From positions 1 to 64,000 of the forward strand of contig CAZSBL010000001.1 of NCBI GenBank assembly GCA_964605205.1: a DNA stretch of 64,000 nucleotides. The letters are read 5' to 3'. The notes below the pieces were generated by a model that saw nothing but the letters and a program-made list of their open reading frames with translations, did no database searches and had not been told where the DNA came from. Source of the DNA: JAWVYT01 sp964605205. GTDB lineage: Bacteria > Gemmatimonadota > Gemmatimonadetes > Longimicrobiales > RSA9. Position numbers and translations under genes: made by a program. How positions within the stretch are numbered: position 1 is the first letter of the stretch; each line of letters opens with the position of its first letter. This document shows positions 8,843 through 17,092 of the stretch, in pieces.

Positions 8843-8927
8843 GCCTGAATAGTGGCACGCCCGGTGGCCGTTGGGAAGAGTGGGACCGCGCCCGAAACCG
8901 GCCGCCGGCGGAATCGGGGCGGGGTAC

Positions 8928-9059
8928 GTGAAGGTGAGGGGCTTCGTGCGCGACCGGCTCCGGTTCGTGGACGCGGTCCATGGCCGCAGGGCGCCGCTGG
9001 TGGCCGGGGTGGTGGCCACGCTGGCGGCCGGGCCCGTGGTGTGGGCGCTGCCGTATTAG
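8928..9059 (+). CDS. Possible small membrane protein (43 aa), uncertain
   Basis: A GTG-initiated frame preceded by a purine-rich stretch (GGGGCGGGG). It would encode a basic N-terminus and a single hydrophobic helix (LVAGVVATLAAGPVVWAL) ending in PY. It fills part of the 294-base gap between the GroES-like gene and the ribbon-helix-helix gene. No family is recognised. It may be a small transmembrane protein or a chance frame in GC-rich DNA. Confidence 0.22.
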   Translation: MKVRGFVRDRLRFVDAVHGRRAPLVAGVVATLAAGPVVWALPY

Positions 9060-9136
9060 TCCCATTCCGCCATGGCTCTGCCCCACTTCGACGGGCAGAG
9101 TGGGCCGAGTCTATCGACCCACGACAAGGAGGAGCC

Positions 9137-9325
9137 ATGGCAGCGGAGCGAGACGACCGTCGCCCCTACACCTTCACGCTGGACACGTCACTGGTGGAGC
9201 GCGCCCGTCAGGAAGTGGGCGAGCCGGACGTGGTGCGGAGCATCGAAACGGCGCTGGCCGCCGCCATCGACTACCGGAGCTGGGTGCGGGAAGTGCGGGA
9301 AGGCCGCCGCGACGTGCTCGGCTGA
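9137..9325 (+). CDS. Ribbon-helix-helix/VapB-like small protein, no toxin nearby
   Basis: A 62-aa protein with a strong ribosome site (AAGGAGGAG) seven bases before its ATG. After a charged start there is a short beta-strand (YTFTLD) and two helices (SLVERARQEVG; DVVRSIETALAAAIDYRSW), the layout of ribbon-helix-helix DNA-binding antitoxins of the VapB kind, followed by a basic tail. VapB-type antitoxins are normally followed by a PIN-domain toxin, but the next gene is convergent and ends four bases away. It is therefore either an orphan antitoxin, a remnant of a toxin-antitoxin pair, or a small regulator of its own gene. The assignment rests on pattern only. Confidence 0.6.
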   Translation: MAAERDDRRPYTFTLDTSLVERARQEVGEPDVVRSIETALAAAIDYRSWVREVREGRRDVLG

Positions 9326-9329
9326 CCGC

Positions 9330-9803
9330 TCAGCCGTCGAGGCTCGCGAGCGCCTGCTCGCCGCGGCCGCGGAGCGCCTCCAGGCGGTGGTGACCGGCGA
9401 GCTCGATCCCGACCCGGTAGAACTCTTCGGCCGCGAACGGCTGTCCGTCCTGTCGGGCGCCATCGCCCAGCGTGAGGATGGCATCGGCGATCGCCCCCAC
9501 GTCGAGGTCGGGCGCCTCCTTGAGGAAGTCGGCCAGCCGCTGCCGCTCGGCGTCCCGGCTCGGGAGCTGTCCGAGCTCTTCACGGACGGCGTCACATTGA
9601 CGCTGGAACGACTCCATATCGATGTCGGTGCCCCGCCGGACCAGGCGGTGCACCAGTCGCGAGACCATGAAGCGGAGCCGGGCGCGCCGGCCCAGGTCTG
9701 TGTTGCGCTCGTCCGCCTGCAGGTCGCGGAGCGCGAGCCAGCCGAGGTACGCCTCGTCGCGTCGGGGGGGCTCGATCCGGGCGATCCGGTCGTAACGTGC
9801 CAT
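9330..9803 (-). CDS. Uncharacterised helical protein coupled to AraC regulator
   Basis: A 157-aa cytoplasmic protein with no signal peptide or membrane segment and no family I recognise. It is rich in Arg, Asp and Glu and appears almost wholly alpha-helical; the C-terminal half (GQPFAAEEFYRVGIELAGHH) is reminiscent of one TPR-like helical hairpin. Its ATG overlaps the TGA of the AraC-type gene (ATGA at 9800s, positions 9801-9805), so it is translated from the same message. Constant pairing with a regulator would suggest that it modulates or is co-needed with that regulator, but nothing in the sequence gives its task. Confidence 0.75.
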   Translation of the reverse strand: MARYDRIARIEPPRRDEAYLGWLALRDLQADERNTDLGRRARLRFMVSRLVHRLVRRGTDIDMESFQRQCDAVREELGQLPSRDAERQRLADFLKEAPDLDVGAIADAILTLGDGARQDGQPFAAEEFYRVGIELAGHHRLEALRGRGEQALASLDG

Positions 9804-10588
9804 CAGCGTGCTCCCACCAGGATCGCCGGGTCGCCGGGGCAGTCCCGGGCGAACCCGTCGATGGCGATTTCGAGGCCCTCGGGCTCCCGCATCGACCGGG
9901 CGCCGTTCGAGAGCGTGACCTTCACCGCCCGGCGGAACGCGGCGCCGGAGGAGTAGCCGATCTGGGCGGCTACCGACTCCACGCTCCGGCCCGGCTCCAG
10001 GAGCCAGTTGAGTCCGTAGATGATCCGGAGCCAGAGCAGGACCCGGCCGGGGGTGGTCAGCCCCCATTCCTGGCAGCGGCGCTCCAGCGTGGAGACGGAG
10101 AAGCCGTTGAGCTCCGCCAGCTCGGGCACCTGCACGCCGTCGGGGATCCGCGCGGCCGCGCACTGGATCAGCCGGCGACCATCAGCGCCGACCCGCGGGT
10201 TCAGCGCACGATCCACGTCCGCCGCGATATGGTCGGTGGTGGCGTCGGTGATCCGCTCGGCCAGCAGCGGCCCGTTGCCACCATCGGGCGTCACGATCAC
10301 GTCGTAGGCGCCGGCCTTGCCCAGCCGGAAGAGGTCCCGTCCGTCGAGATCACCCCAGACCAGGAGTGGGGTGCGGGGGTAGCGGCGGGTGAACCGGAAC
10401 ACGCGCAGCACGCCGTCCTTCCCCGGCTCGGCGTGGAGGTCCGCGACCGCCGCCATGGCGGGCTCGCGTTTCACGGTGCCAAGGAGGTCCCGCCAGTCTT
10501 CGGCCCACAGCCACCGGTGCTCGGTGGTGACGGCCTCGAAGGTAGCCCGATCCGCCGGTTCCGGCAGCAGGGCGGCAATCAATGCCAT
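9803..10588 (-). CDS. AraC-family regulator with receiver-like N-terminus
   Basis: A 261-aa protein. The C-terminal third carries two helix-turn-helix motifs of the AraC/XylS type (VPELAELNGFSVSTLERRCQ and VESVAAQIGYSSGAAFRRAV). The N-terminal 130 residues resemble a response-regulator receiver: hydrophobic strand ending in ADLH, then RRYPRTPLLVWG and KAGAYDVIV, in receiver-like spacing. The usual acidic pocket at the start of the domain is not evident, so it may be a pseudo-receiver that does not take up phosphate. No histidine kinase adjoins it. The downstream helical protein overlaps by four bases. Target genes are unknown; the acyl-CoA dehydrogenase gene is 110 bases upstream on the same strand. 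Confidence 0.75.
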   Translation of the reverse strand: MALIAALLPEPADRATFEAVTTEHRWLWAEDWRDLLGTVKREPAMAAVADLHAEPGKDGVLRVFRFTRRYPRTPLLVWGDLDGRDLFRLGKAGAYDVIVTPDGGNGPLLAERITDATTDHIAADVDRALNPRVGADGRRLIQCAAARIPDGVQVPELAELNGFSVSTLERRCQEWGLTTPGRVLLWLRIIYGLNWLLEPGRSVESVAAQIGYSSGAAFRRAVKVTLSNGARSMREPEGLEIAIDGFARDCPGDPAILVGAR

Positions 10589-10698
10589 AATCGCGCTTTT
10601 CAGGGGGCAGGTTACCTGGATTGTACGGATTTACTTGCCACTGGTGCAAGACCTCCGTTTCCGGAGGGGGCCGGCGGGCGGACTCCGCGTACCGACCG

Positions 10699-12579
10699 CT
10701 AGCTGCCGAGGTCGGTCCTGGGTGGGTGGGCGACGTCCTTTTCGAGCCACTCGTGCTCCCCTTCCAGAACCTCCTGGGCGAGCTCGTACGTGGCGGTGTC
10801 TTCGTTGTCGAACAGCTCCTCGAACGTGGTGTCGATCCGCCGCCGGGCGTGGCGGCAGAACACGTCCGCCATGTGGATCGGCCCGGCCTCGGAGCCGGTC
10901 CCGCCGGCGAGCTTCGTGGCGTAGGCGCACGAGGCAGCGATGGCGAAGATCTCGGCGCCGATGTCGACCATCCGGCCGAGGACGGCCTGCTTCTTCTCGA
11001 GCCCGCCGCCATAGCGGCTCATGGCGTAGGCCATGGCCCGGGCCAGCTTGCGGGAGCGGCGCTCCGCGAAGCCGATGTGCTCGGACAGCGGTCCGAAGTC
11101 GGAGTGTCGGGGCCAGCGGCTCCAGCCGGCCACGTTGCCGGAGAACCACCGGGCCATGTGGGCGCCGAGGCCGACGGCGTCCCTGGCCCGGTCGGTGAAA
11201 TCGGCGTCCGGGTCGATGGACGTGCCGGCCTTCTGCAGGTGCGGGTCGACGGCCTCCCGTGCGATGAAGAGGCGCATGATCTCGCTGGAGCCCTCGAAGA
11301 TCATGTTGATCCGGAGGTCGCGCAGCAGCTGCTCCACCGGCACCGGTGCTTCGCCGCGGTTGCGGAGCGACTCGGCGGTCTCGTAGCCGCGGCCGCCCCG
11401 GATCTGCATGGCCTGGTTTGCCACGCGCCACGCCGTCTCCGAGTTCCACATCTTGGCGATGGCGGCCTCGAGCCGGATGTCGTAGTGCTCCGAGTCTGCC
11501 AGCATGGCGGAGATCTCGGACATGGCGTCCATGGCGAAGGTGTGCGACGCCATCCAGCCGAGCATCTGGGCCACGGCGTCGTGCTTGCCCACCGGCTGGC
11601 CCCACTGGACCCTCTCGGCGGCGAATTCCCGGGCCACGCGCGTGGACCACTTGCCAGCGGCGGCGCAGGTGGCCGGGATGGTGAGCCGGCCGGTGTTCAG
11701 CGTGGTGAGCGCCAGCTTGAGCCCCTGCCCCTCCTTCAGGATCACGTTCTCCCTGGGGACCCGGACGTTCTCGAACCTGACCAGTCCGTTCTCGATCCCG
11801 CGGAGCCCCATGAACTCACAGCGAGCCTCGAGGGTTACGCCTTCCCAGTCGTTCTCGACGATGAACGCGGTGATGCCGCGGCGCTTCTGGCCCTCCTTCG
11901 GTGGCGTGGTGGCCATGACCACGGTGATGTCGGCGATCGGGGCGTTGGTGCACCAGAGCTTCTCGCCGTTGAGGATATAGGCCTCGCCGTCGTCGGTGGG
12001 CTCGGCGGTGGCCTGCACCCGGGCCGGGTCGGACCCCACACCCGGCTCGGTGAGGGCGAACGCCGAGATCGCGCCCTCGGCGAACCGGGGCAGGTACTTC
12101 TGCTTCTGCTCCTCGGTGCCGAACAGCTTCAGCGGCTGGGGCACGCCGATGGACTGGTGGGCAGAGAGGAGCACACCGATGGCGGAAGAGTAGGTGCTGA
12201 TCATGGCGATGGCCCGGCCGTACATCACCTGAGACAGCTCGAGCCCACCGTACTTCGCGGGGATCTTCATGGCGAACGCGTTGTGCCGGCGCAGCCCCTC
12301 TATCACGTCTTCCGGGACCTTGCCGTCGCGGTCGATCTGGAGCCCGTCGACCTCCTCCTCCATGAACGCCCTGATGTCGGACATGAACTTCTCGCCCCGC
12401 TCCCGGGCCCCCGGGTCGGGCTCGGGCAGCGGGTGGATCAGGTCCATCCGGAGGCTGCCGAGGAAGAGCTCCTTCACGAAGCTCGGCTTCACCCATTCCT
12501 TCTCCCGAGCGGCCTCGGTGACCTCCCGGGCATCCTTCTCGGTGGCCTGACCAGCACCCTGCGGTGCGCTCGTACTCAT
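10699..12579 (-). CDS. Acyl-CoA dehydrogenase, long form with C-terminal extension
   Basis: A 626-aa flavoprotein that makes the trans-2 double bond in fatty acyl-CoA, first step of beta-oxidation. Family blocks are present: FALTEPGVGSDPA, EKLWCTNAPIADI, the Arg-rich FAD/dimer region ERVQWGQPVGKH, and RGGRGYETAES near IFEGSSEIMRLF, whose Glu is at the usual catalytic-base position. About 190 residues follow the catalytic core, as in very-long-chain enzymes (VLCAD/ACAD9 type), so a long-chain substrate is likely. The ATG at 12579 follows AAAGAGA and begins the conserved sequence; the frame is open upstream without similarity. It is divergent from the amidase gene. Confidence 0.92.
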   Translation of the reverse strand: MSTSAPQGAGQATEKDAREVTEAAREKEWVKPSFVKELFLGSLRMDLIHPLPEPDPGARERGEKFMSDIRAFMEEEVDGLQIDRDGKVPEDVIEGLRRHNAFAMKIPAKYGGLELSQVMYGRAIAMISTYSSAIGVLLSAHQSIGVPQPLKLFGTEEQKQKYLPRFAEGAISAFALTEPGVGSDPARVQATAEPTDDGEAYILNGEKLWCTNAPIADITVVMATTPPKEGQKRRGITAFIVENDWEGVTLEARCEFMGLRGIENGLVRFENVRVPRENVILKEGQGLKLALTTLNTGRLTIPATCAAAGKWSTRVAREFAAERVQWGQPVGKHDAVAQMLGWMASHTFAMDAMSEISAMLADSEHYDIRLEAAIAKMWNSETAWRVANQAMQIRGGRGYETAESLRNRGEAPVPVEQLLRDLRINMIFEGSSEIMRLFIAREAVDPHLQKAGTSIDPDADFTDRARDAVGLGAHMARWFSGNVAGWSRWPRHSDFGPLSEHIGFAERRSRKLARAMAYAMSRYGGGLEKKQAVLGRMVDIGAEIFAIAASCAYATKLAGGTGSEAGPIHMADVFCRHARRRIDTTFEELFDNEDTATYELAQEVLEGEHEWLEKDVAHPPRTDLGS

Positions 12580-12754
12580 AACCGTCTCTTTCCAGATGGG
12601 ATTCGTTGGGAGGAGACCGACACTGCAAATTTCCGGCCGGTCAAGGGAGGGTCCACGCGAGGCGCCGGTCGGCCACCGGTCCGCCTCTTGCCCGGACCCC
12701 GGCCGCCACCTCACCTTCGAAGGGATCCGACCCACCGGTTTCCCGGGAGACGAC

Positions 12755-14491
12755 ATGCCGCTCGATCGCCGCACCTTCATGACCCAGCTCTCCGCCCTCG
12801 GCCTGGGCGCCACCTTCGTCGACGCCCTCTGGCTCGGGGTCCAGGAGCAGGAGGAGGTCACCGCCGCCATCGTACGAGACGCCGAGGTGGTGGCCGGCCT
12901 CGACTTCAATGACGAGGAGCGGGAGATGATGGTCCGGGGGCTGAACCAGCAGCTCGAGGCGTACCGGGCGATCCGGGAGGTGCCGCTCCCGAACGGGGTG
13001 CCGCCGGCGGTGCGGTTCGATCCCCGGCTCCCGCACCGGGCCGAGCCCGGGTCGGTAGACCCGCCCGAGGACCGGTACGCCACGGTCCGCTCCGCCCGCC
13101 AGGGCCCGGTCCGCCGCCCGGCTGACCTGGAGGCGGTGGCGTTCTGGCCGGTCACGAAGCTGGCCGAGCTGATCCGGACGGGGCAGGTGACGGCGGTGGA
13201 GCTCACGGAGATGTACCTGGGCCGCCTGCGCAGGCACGGCCCCACGCTGGAGGCCGTGATCACCCTCACCGACGACCTGGCGCTCCGCCAGGCCCGCCGG
13301 GCGGACGCCGAGCTGGCGGCCGGCCACTACCGGGGCCCGCTGCACGGGATCCCGTGGGGCGCCAAGGACCTGCTCTCAACCGAGGGCTACCGCACTACCT
13401 GGGGCGCGAAGCCGTACGAGGAGCAGCGACTCGACGTGGACGCCGCCGTGGTCCGGCGGCTGGAGGAGGCCGGCGCCGTGCTGTTGGCGAAGCTGACGCT
13501 CGGGGCGCTGGCCATGGGCGACCGCTGGTACGGCGGTCGGACCCGCAACCCGTGGGACCTCGAGCAGGGCTCGAGCGGCTCGTCGGCGGGCTCGGCCGCC
13601 GCCACCGTGGCGGGGCTGGTGGGCTTCGGGATCGGGACCGAGACGCTCGGCTCCATCGTCTCGCCGTGCACCCGGACCGGGGCGAGCGGGCTGCGGCCCA
13701 CCTTCGGCCGGGTCAGTCGCCACGGCGCCATGGCGCTGAGCTGGACCATGGACAAGATCGGGCCGATCTGCCGGAGCGCCGAAGACTGCGCGCTGGTTTT
13801 CGCCGCCATCCACGGCGCCGACGGCGCCGATCCCACGGCCCGGACCGTATCCTTCCACTACGACGGCGGGCGCTCGCTGGCCGACCTGCGCGTCGGCTAC
13901 CTCCGGGCCGGGTTCGAGCGCGAGCCCCAGGGCCAGGACCAGGAGGCCCGGGAGCGGTCGCGCCGGGCCATCGAGCTCGACAACCGGGCGCTGGACGTGG
14001 TTCGAGGGCTGGGTATCGACCCCATCCCCGTGGAGCTGCCGGACGGGCTCCCGGTCTCCGCGCTCCGGATCATCCTGAGCGCCGAGGCCGGCGCCGCCTT
14101 CGACGAGCTGACCCGGAGCGGCCGCGACGACTTGCTGGTGGCGCAGGAGGCGTGGTCGTGGCCGAACACCTTCCGCGAGGCGAGGATGATCCCGGCGGTC
14201 GAGTACATCCAGGCCAACCGGATCCGGACCATGCTCATGGGCGAGATGGAGAAGGCCATGGCCGACGTGGACGTGTTCATCACCCCGAGCTACGCCGGCA
14301 GCGTGCTTCTCACCACGAACCTCACCGGCCATCCGGCGGCCGTGGTGCCCCACGGGTTCGTCGAGGGCCGTCCGGCCAGCATCTCGTTCATCGGCGGCCT
14401 CTGGCGTGACGACGCGGCGCTCCGCCTGGCCGCGGCGTACCAGCGGGCGACGGACTTCCACAGCCGGGTCCCGGAGGCGGTTGCGGGGTAG
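12755..14491 (+). CDS. Amidase signature family hydrolase, Tat-type signal
   Basis: A 578-aa amidase-signature enzyme related to GatA. The Ser-cisSer-Lys triad is visible: Lys204 in GIPWGAKDLL, the serine-rich SSGSSAGSAA block and the nucleophile serine in GTETLGSIVSP. An N-terminal RRTFMTQLSALGLG looks like a twin-arginine signal, and residues 30-140 form a long N-terminal extension before the catalytic domain, so it is an exported amidase rather than the tRNA amidotransferase subunit; no gatB or gatC is nearby. The start at 12755 follows GGGAGA. It probably hydrolyses an amide or peptide-like amide outside the cytoplasm; the substrate is unknown. Confidence 0.9.
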   Translation: MPLDRRTFMTQLSALGLGATFVDALWLGVQEQEEVTAAIVRDAEVVAGLDFNDEEREMMVRGLNQQLEAYRAIREVPLPNGVPPAVRFDPRLPHRAEPGSVDPPEDRYATVRSARQGPVRRPADLEAVAFWPVTKLAELIRTGQVTAVELTEMYLGRLRRHGPTLEAVITLTDDLALRQARRADAELAAGHYRGPLHGIPWGAKDLLSTEGYRTTWGAKPYEEQRLDVDAAVVRRLEEAGAVLLAKLTLGALAMGDRWYGGRTRNPWDLEQGSSGSSAGSAAATVAGLVGFGIGTETLGSIVSPCTRTGASGLRPTFGRVSRHGAMALSWTMDKIGPICRSAEDCALVFAAIHGADGADPTARTVSFHYDGGRSLADLRVGYLRAGFEREPQGQDQEARERSRRAIELDNRALDVVRGLGIDPIPVELPDGLPVSALRIILSAEAGAAFDELTRSGRDDLLVAQEAWSWPNTFREARMIPAVEYIQANRIRTMLMGEMEKAMADVDVFITPSYAGSVLLTTNLTGHPAAVVPHGFVEGRPASISFIGGLWRDDAALRLAAAYQRATDFHSRVPEAVAG

Positions 14492-14676
14492 GGTCGGGGC
14501 GTTCGCGGTGAAGGTTCGGCACGCTGAACGGGCGTTACCGGGCCGGCTTTCCGGTCGTCTTGATGGATGACACCGGAAAATTTCCTGTAAGATTTTGGTG
14601 CCGAGCGGCATCTATAGGGTAGAAGAACCCGCAGATCTCTCTCTCCCCACCTTCCTCGTACAGAAGGGGAGGAACC

Positions 14677-15087
14677 GTGCGCAGGCTGCTCCGAGCGCTA
14701 TTTCTGGCGGTGCCGATGACGATCATCGTCCTGGCGGCGGTGATCCCCGCGCCGCTGCCGTGGACCATGGGCGGGATGATCTTCGGCCTCCTGTTCTTCC
14801 AGCTGGCGCTAGTGGGGACCTTCGACTCGCTGCTCCCTGACACCCGGGTCTACCTGGAGCTGCGGGAGGAGACCGATCAGCTGCTCGAGCTGGTCCGGGA
14901 GCTCAACGCCGCCGCCGTCGACGCCCGGTGTGTGGGGATGGAGCCGGGCGACTACACGGAGCCCATCATCCGGCAGCTCCACGAGACCGTGGACCGGCTG
15001 CCGCAGTTCGCCGGCAAGCCGGCCGACAGCCACTTCCACCTCACGCCGAGCTCCGGCCGGGGGCTGACCGGCGACGAGGTCCACTAG
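14677..15087 (+). CDS. Small two-helix membrane protein, uncharacterised
   Basis: A 136-aa protein starting at GTG 14677, chosen because GGGGAGGA sits just upstream. Residues 5-50 form two hydrophobic helices separated by a short PAPLPW turn, then come about 85 soluble residues beginning with a heptad-like helix (LELREETDQLLELVRELN) and a His-containing tail (SHFHLTPS). No family recognised. The upstream 185 bases include an A+T-rich patch around 14570-14620 (GGAAAATTTCC, TGTAAGATTTTGG, TCTATAGGG) that may hold its promoter. It stands alone, with a convergent acyl-CoA dehydrogenase downstream. Confidence 0.75.
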   Translation: MRRLLRALFLAVPMTIIVLAAVIPAPLPWTMGGMIFGLLFFQLALVGTFDSLLPDTRVYLELREETDQLLELVRELNAAAVDARCVGMEPGDYTEPIIRQLHETVDRLPQFAGKPADSHFHLTPSSGRGLTGDEVH

Positions 15088-15181
15088 ACGGTCCGGCGCC
15101 TGACGGCTCGATGGGGCCGCGGCCGGCCCGCTCGCGCGCCTGCCGGGGCGGTGCCGAACCGCGATCCCGTCAGACTCGCCG

Positions 15182-16336
15182 CTACTTCAACAGCAGCTTG
15201 GCGATAGTCTGCCGCTGCATATTGCTGGTGCCCTCGTAGATCGTGCCGATCTTGGCGTCCCGATAGAGCTTTTCCACCGGGTACTCCCGGCTGAAGCCGT
15301 AGCCACCGAAGAGGTCCACGCACTCCGACGCGATCCACTGGGCCACCTCGGAGGAGTAGAGCTTGGCCATGGCGGCCTCGTTGAGGAACGGCTTGTCGGC
15401 CTCCCGGAGCCGGGCGGCGTTGTAGACCATGAGACGGGCGGCCTCGAGGCGGGTCCGCATATCGGCGAGCTGGAACTGCACGCCCTGGAAGTCACCGATG
15501 GGGCGGCCGAACTGCTCCCGCTCCTGCACGTAGCGGACGGTGTGGTCGAGGGCGCCCTGGGCGAGCCCGACCATCTGTGCGCCGATCCCGATGCGGCCCT
15601 CGTTGAGCTGCTCGATGGCGATCTTGTAGCCCTTCCCGACCTCGCCGATCACGTTCGCGCCCGGGACCCGGACGCCGTCGAAGACCAGCTCCACGGTGGA
15701 CGAGGCCCGGATCCCGAGCTTGTCCTCCTTCTTGCCGACGGTGAAGCCGTCCATCCCGCGCTCCACGACGAACGCGGTGATCCCCTTGTAGCCGGCGTCC
15801 GGGTCCACGGTGGCGAAGACGATGAAGATGTCGGCTTCATCGCCGCTGGTGATCCAGAGCTTGGTGCCCTCGAGGATCCAGTCGGCGCCGTCCCGGGTGG
15901 CGCGGGTGGTGAGGGAGAAGGCGTCGGAGCCGGCGCCGGCCTCGGAGAGGGCGTACGCACCGACCGCTTCGGAAGCGAGACGCGGCAGGTAGCGAGCGAT
16001 CAGGTCGTCGCCGCCGTAGCGCTTGATGCCGGTGTCGACAAGCGTATTCTGGACGTCCACGAGCACCGCCACGGCCGGGTCGACGCGGGCGAGCTCTTCG
16101 ACCACGATCACCGACGCGAAGAAGGTGCCGCCAGTGCCGCCGTGCTCCTCCGGGATCTCGATCCCCATGAGCCCCAGCTCGAAGAGGCTCTCGATGAGGT
16201 CCGGGTCCATGCGGGCGTCCCGGTCCATGTCCATGACCCTGGGCGCGATCTGCTCTTCCGCGAACTGGCGGACCATGTCGCGGAACATGCGTTCCTCTTC
16301 GCTCAGCGCAGTGAGGGCCGGGCGCTCGATATCCAT
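15182..16336 (-). CDS. Acyl-CoA dehydrogenase, short/medium form
   Basis: A 384-aa enzyme of normal length for short- or medium-chain acyl-CoA dehydrogenases. Landmarks: YALSEAGAGSDAF, GTKLWITSGDEADI (flavin and substrate binding), EREQFGRPIGDFQ, LFGGYGFSREYPVEK and the C-terminal IGTIYEGTSNMQR, where the Glu is the catalytic base of the butyryl-CoA type. It would pass electrons to electron-transfer flavoprotein; etf genes are not in the window. Monocistronic on the minus strand, with the HisKA-like gene divergent at 16442. Butyryl-CoA or short branched acyl-CoA substrates are typical for close relatives. Confidence 0.94.
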   Translation of the reverse strand: MDIERPALTALSEEERMFRDMVRQFAEEQIAPRVMDMDRDARMDPDLIESLFELGLMGIEIPEEHGGTGGTFFASVIVVEELARVDPAVAVLVDVQNTLVDTGIKRYGGDDLIARYLPRLASEAVGAYALSEAGAGSDAFSLTTRATRDGADWILEGTKLWITSGDEADIFIVFATVDPDAGYKGITAFVVERGMDGFTVGKKEDKLGIRASSTVELVFDGVRVPGANVIGEVGKGYKIAIEQLNEGRIGIGAQMVGLAQGALDHTVRYVQEREQFGRPIGDFQGVQFQLADMRTRLEAARLMVYNAARLREADKPFLNEAAMAKLYSSEVAQWIASECVDLFGGYGFSREYPVEKLYRDAKIGTIYEGTSNMQRQTIAKLLLK

Positions 16337-16397
16337 CGGTATTCGGGGTTCCGGGGAATGTGTCGGTGGCCGCCGTGATTATCCCGGCGACGTTGGC

Positions 16398-16403
16398 TAT
16401 ACT
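16398..16403 (+). promoter_or_regulatory. Possible -10 box for HisKA-like gene
   Basis: TATACT stands alone in GC-rich sequence about 40 bases before the ATG at 16442. A convincing -35 box at 17-18 bases is not visible, though TTATCC lies at the right side. A strong ribosome site (GAGGAGG) follows. Support is moderate. Confidence 0.4.
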
Positions 16404-16441
16404 AGTCGTGGCGCACAGCTACGGAAAGTGAGGAGGCACGC

Positions 16442-16663
16442 ATGGATGATACGCGCTGCAAGGAGATAGTGGAGCTGGTCCGCAAGACCCGGCACGACGC
16501 GAACAGCCCCATCACCGCGGCGCTCGGGCACGTGCAGCTGCTGCTCGACGAGCCGGCCGCGCAGGACGGGGAGGTCCAGGAGTCGCTGCAGCTGGTGGAG
16601 AGCGAGCTGAAGCGGTTGATGGACATCCTGTCCGATCTGAAGGAAGTCAAGTACGAGGAGTAG
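16442..16663 (+). CDS. Free-standing HisKA-like helical hairpin protein
   Basis: A 73-aa protein that is nothing but a long two-helix hairpin. RHDANSPITAALGHVQLLLD (residues 17-36) closely matches the H-box region of HisKA dimerisation domains (H-D/E-x-x-x-P-L/I-x-x-x-x-G), with His18 in the phospho-acceptor position; the second helix is SLQLVESELKRLMDILSDLK. There is no catalytic ATPase domain, no sensor domain and no neighbouring kinase. It might be a phosphotransfer shuttle, a dominant partner for a full kinase, or a degenerate remnant. The strong ribosome site and intact short frame favour a real gene. Downstream lies a 430-base repeat-bearing gap. Confidence 0.75.
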   Translation: MDDTRCKEIVELVRKTRHDANSPITAALGHVQLLLDEPAAQDGEVQESLQLVESELKRLMDILSDLKEVKYEE

Positions 16664-17092
16664 GCCGCTGCGCCGCCCAGGGACCGGCGCCCAGGGAACC
16701 GCGGAGGCGCGGAGGCGCGGAGCGTACGCGGAGAACTGCTATTGAGTTTGGGTTCGCGGTGGAGGCGGAGTTCGGGGCGCAAGCCTCGGGGTTCCCGGCG
16801 GCTCCGTGCTTCGGATCCCGGAGGTTCGGGTTCGTGGTGTGGACGGGGTAGCGGCACGGAAGGCCGGCTTCGCCCGGTAACTCCCGTCTTCCGCCGCGAC
16901 CGGAGACACCACCGGCACAACTCAAAATGCTCCGCGTGTACTCCGCGCCTCCGCGTCTCCGCGGTTGACCGGGCGCCGGTGGACGGAAGAGGCGGTGGAC
17001 GGGAGAGGCGAACCGGGCAGTGCCTTGACGGCACCCGCTCGCCGCATCATCGTCCCTCGCTGGCCTAAACGAGACATCGATTGGAGGAATTG
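16664..17092. other. Gene-free 430-base region with inverted repeat pair
   Basis: Between the HisKA-like gene and gcvH there is no supported gene. The stretch is dominated by two inverted copies of the dispersed repeat (16697-16748 and 16919-16966), separated by about 170 bases rich in G and C. The 120 bases after the second copy should hold the gcvH promoter, but I cannot point to clear boxes. Confidence 0.7.
16697..16966. repeat. Inverted pair of dispersed repeats, MITE-like
   Basis: Left arm 16697-16748 begins AACCGCGGAGGCGCGGAGG and ends ATTGAGTT. Right arm 16919-16966 begins AACTCAAAATGCTCCGCG and ends CCGCGTCTCCGCGGTT. They are imperfect reverse complements over about 48 bases and bound a 170-base core, giving a roughly 270-base element that could fold into a long hairpin. 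The arms match copy A at 223-274. No transposase or conserved frame lies inside, so it resembles a non-autonomous element or REP-like doublet. Confidence 0.75.
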
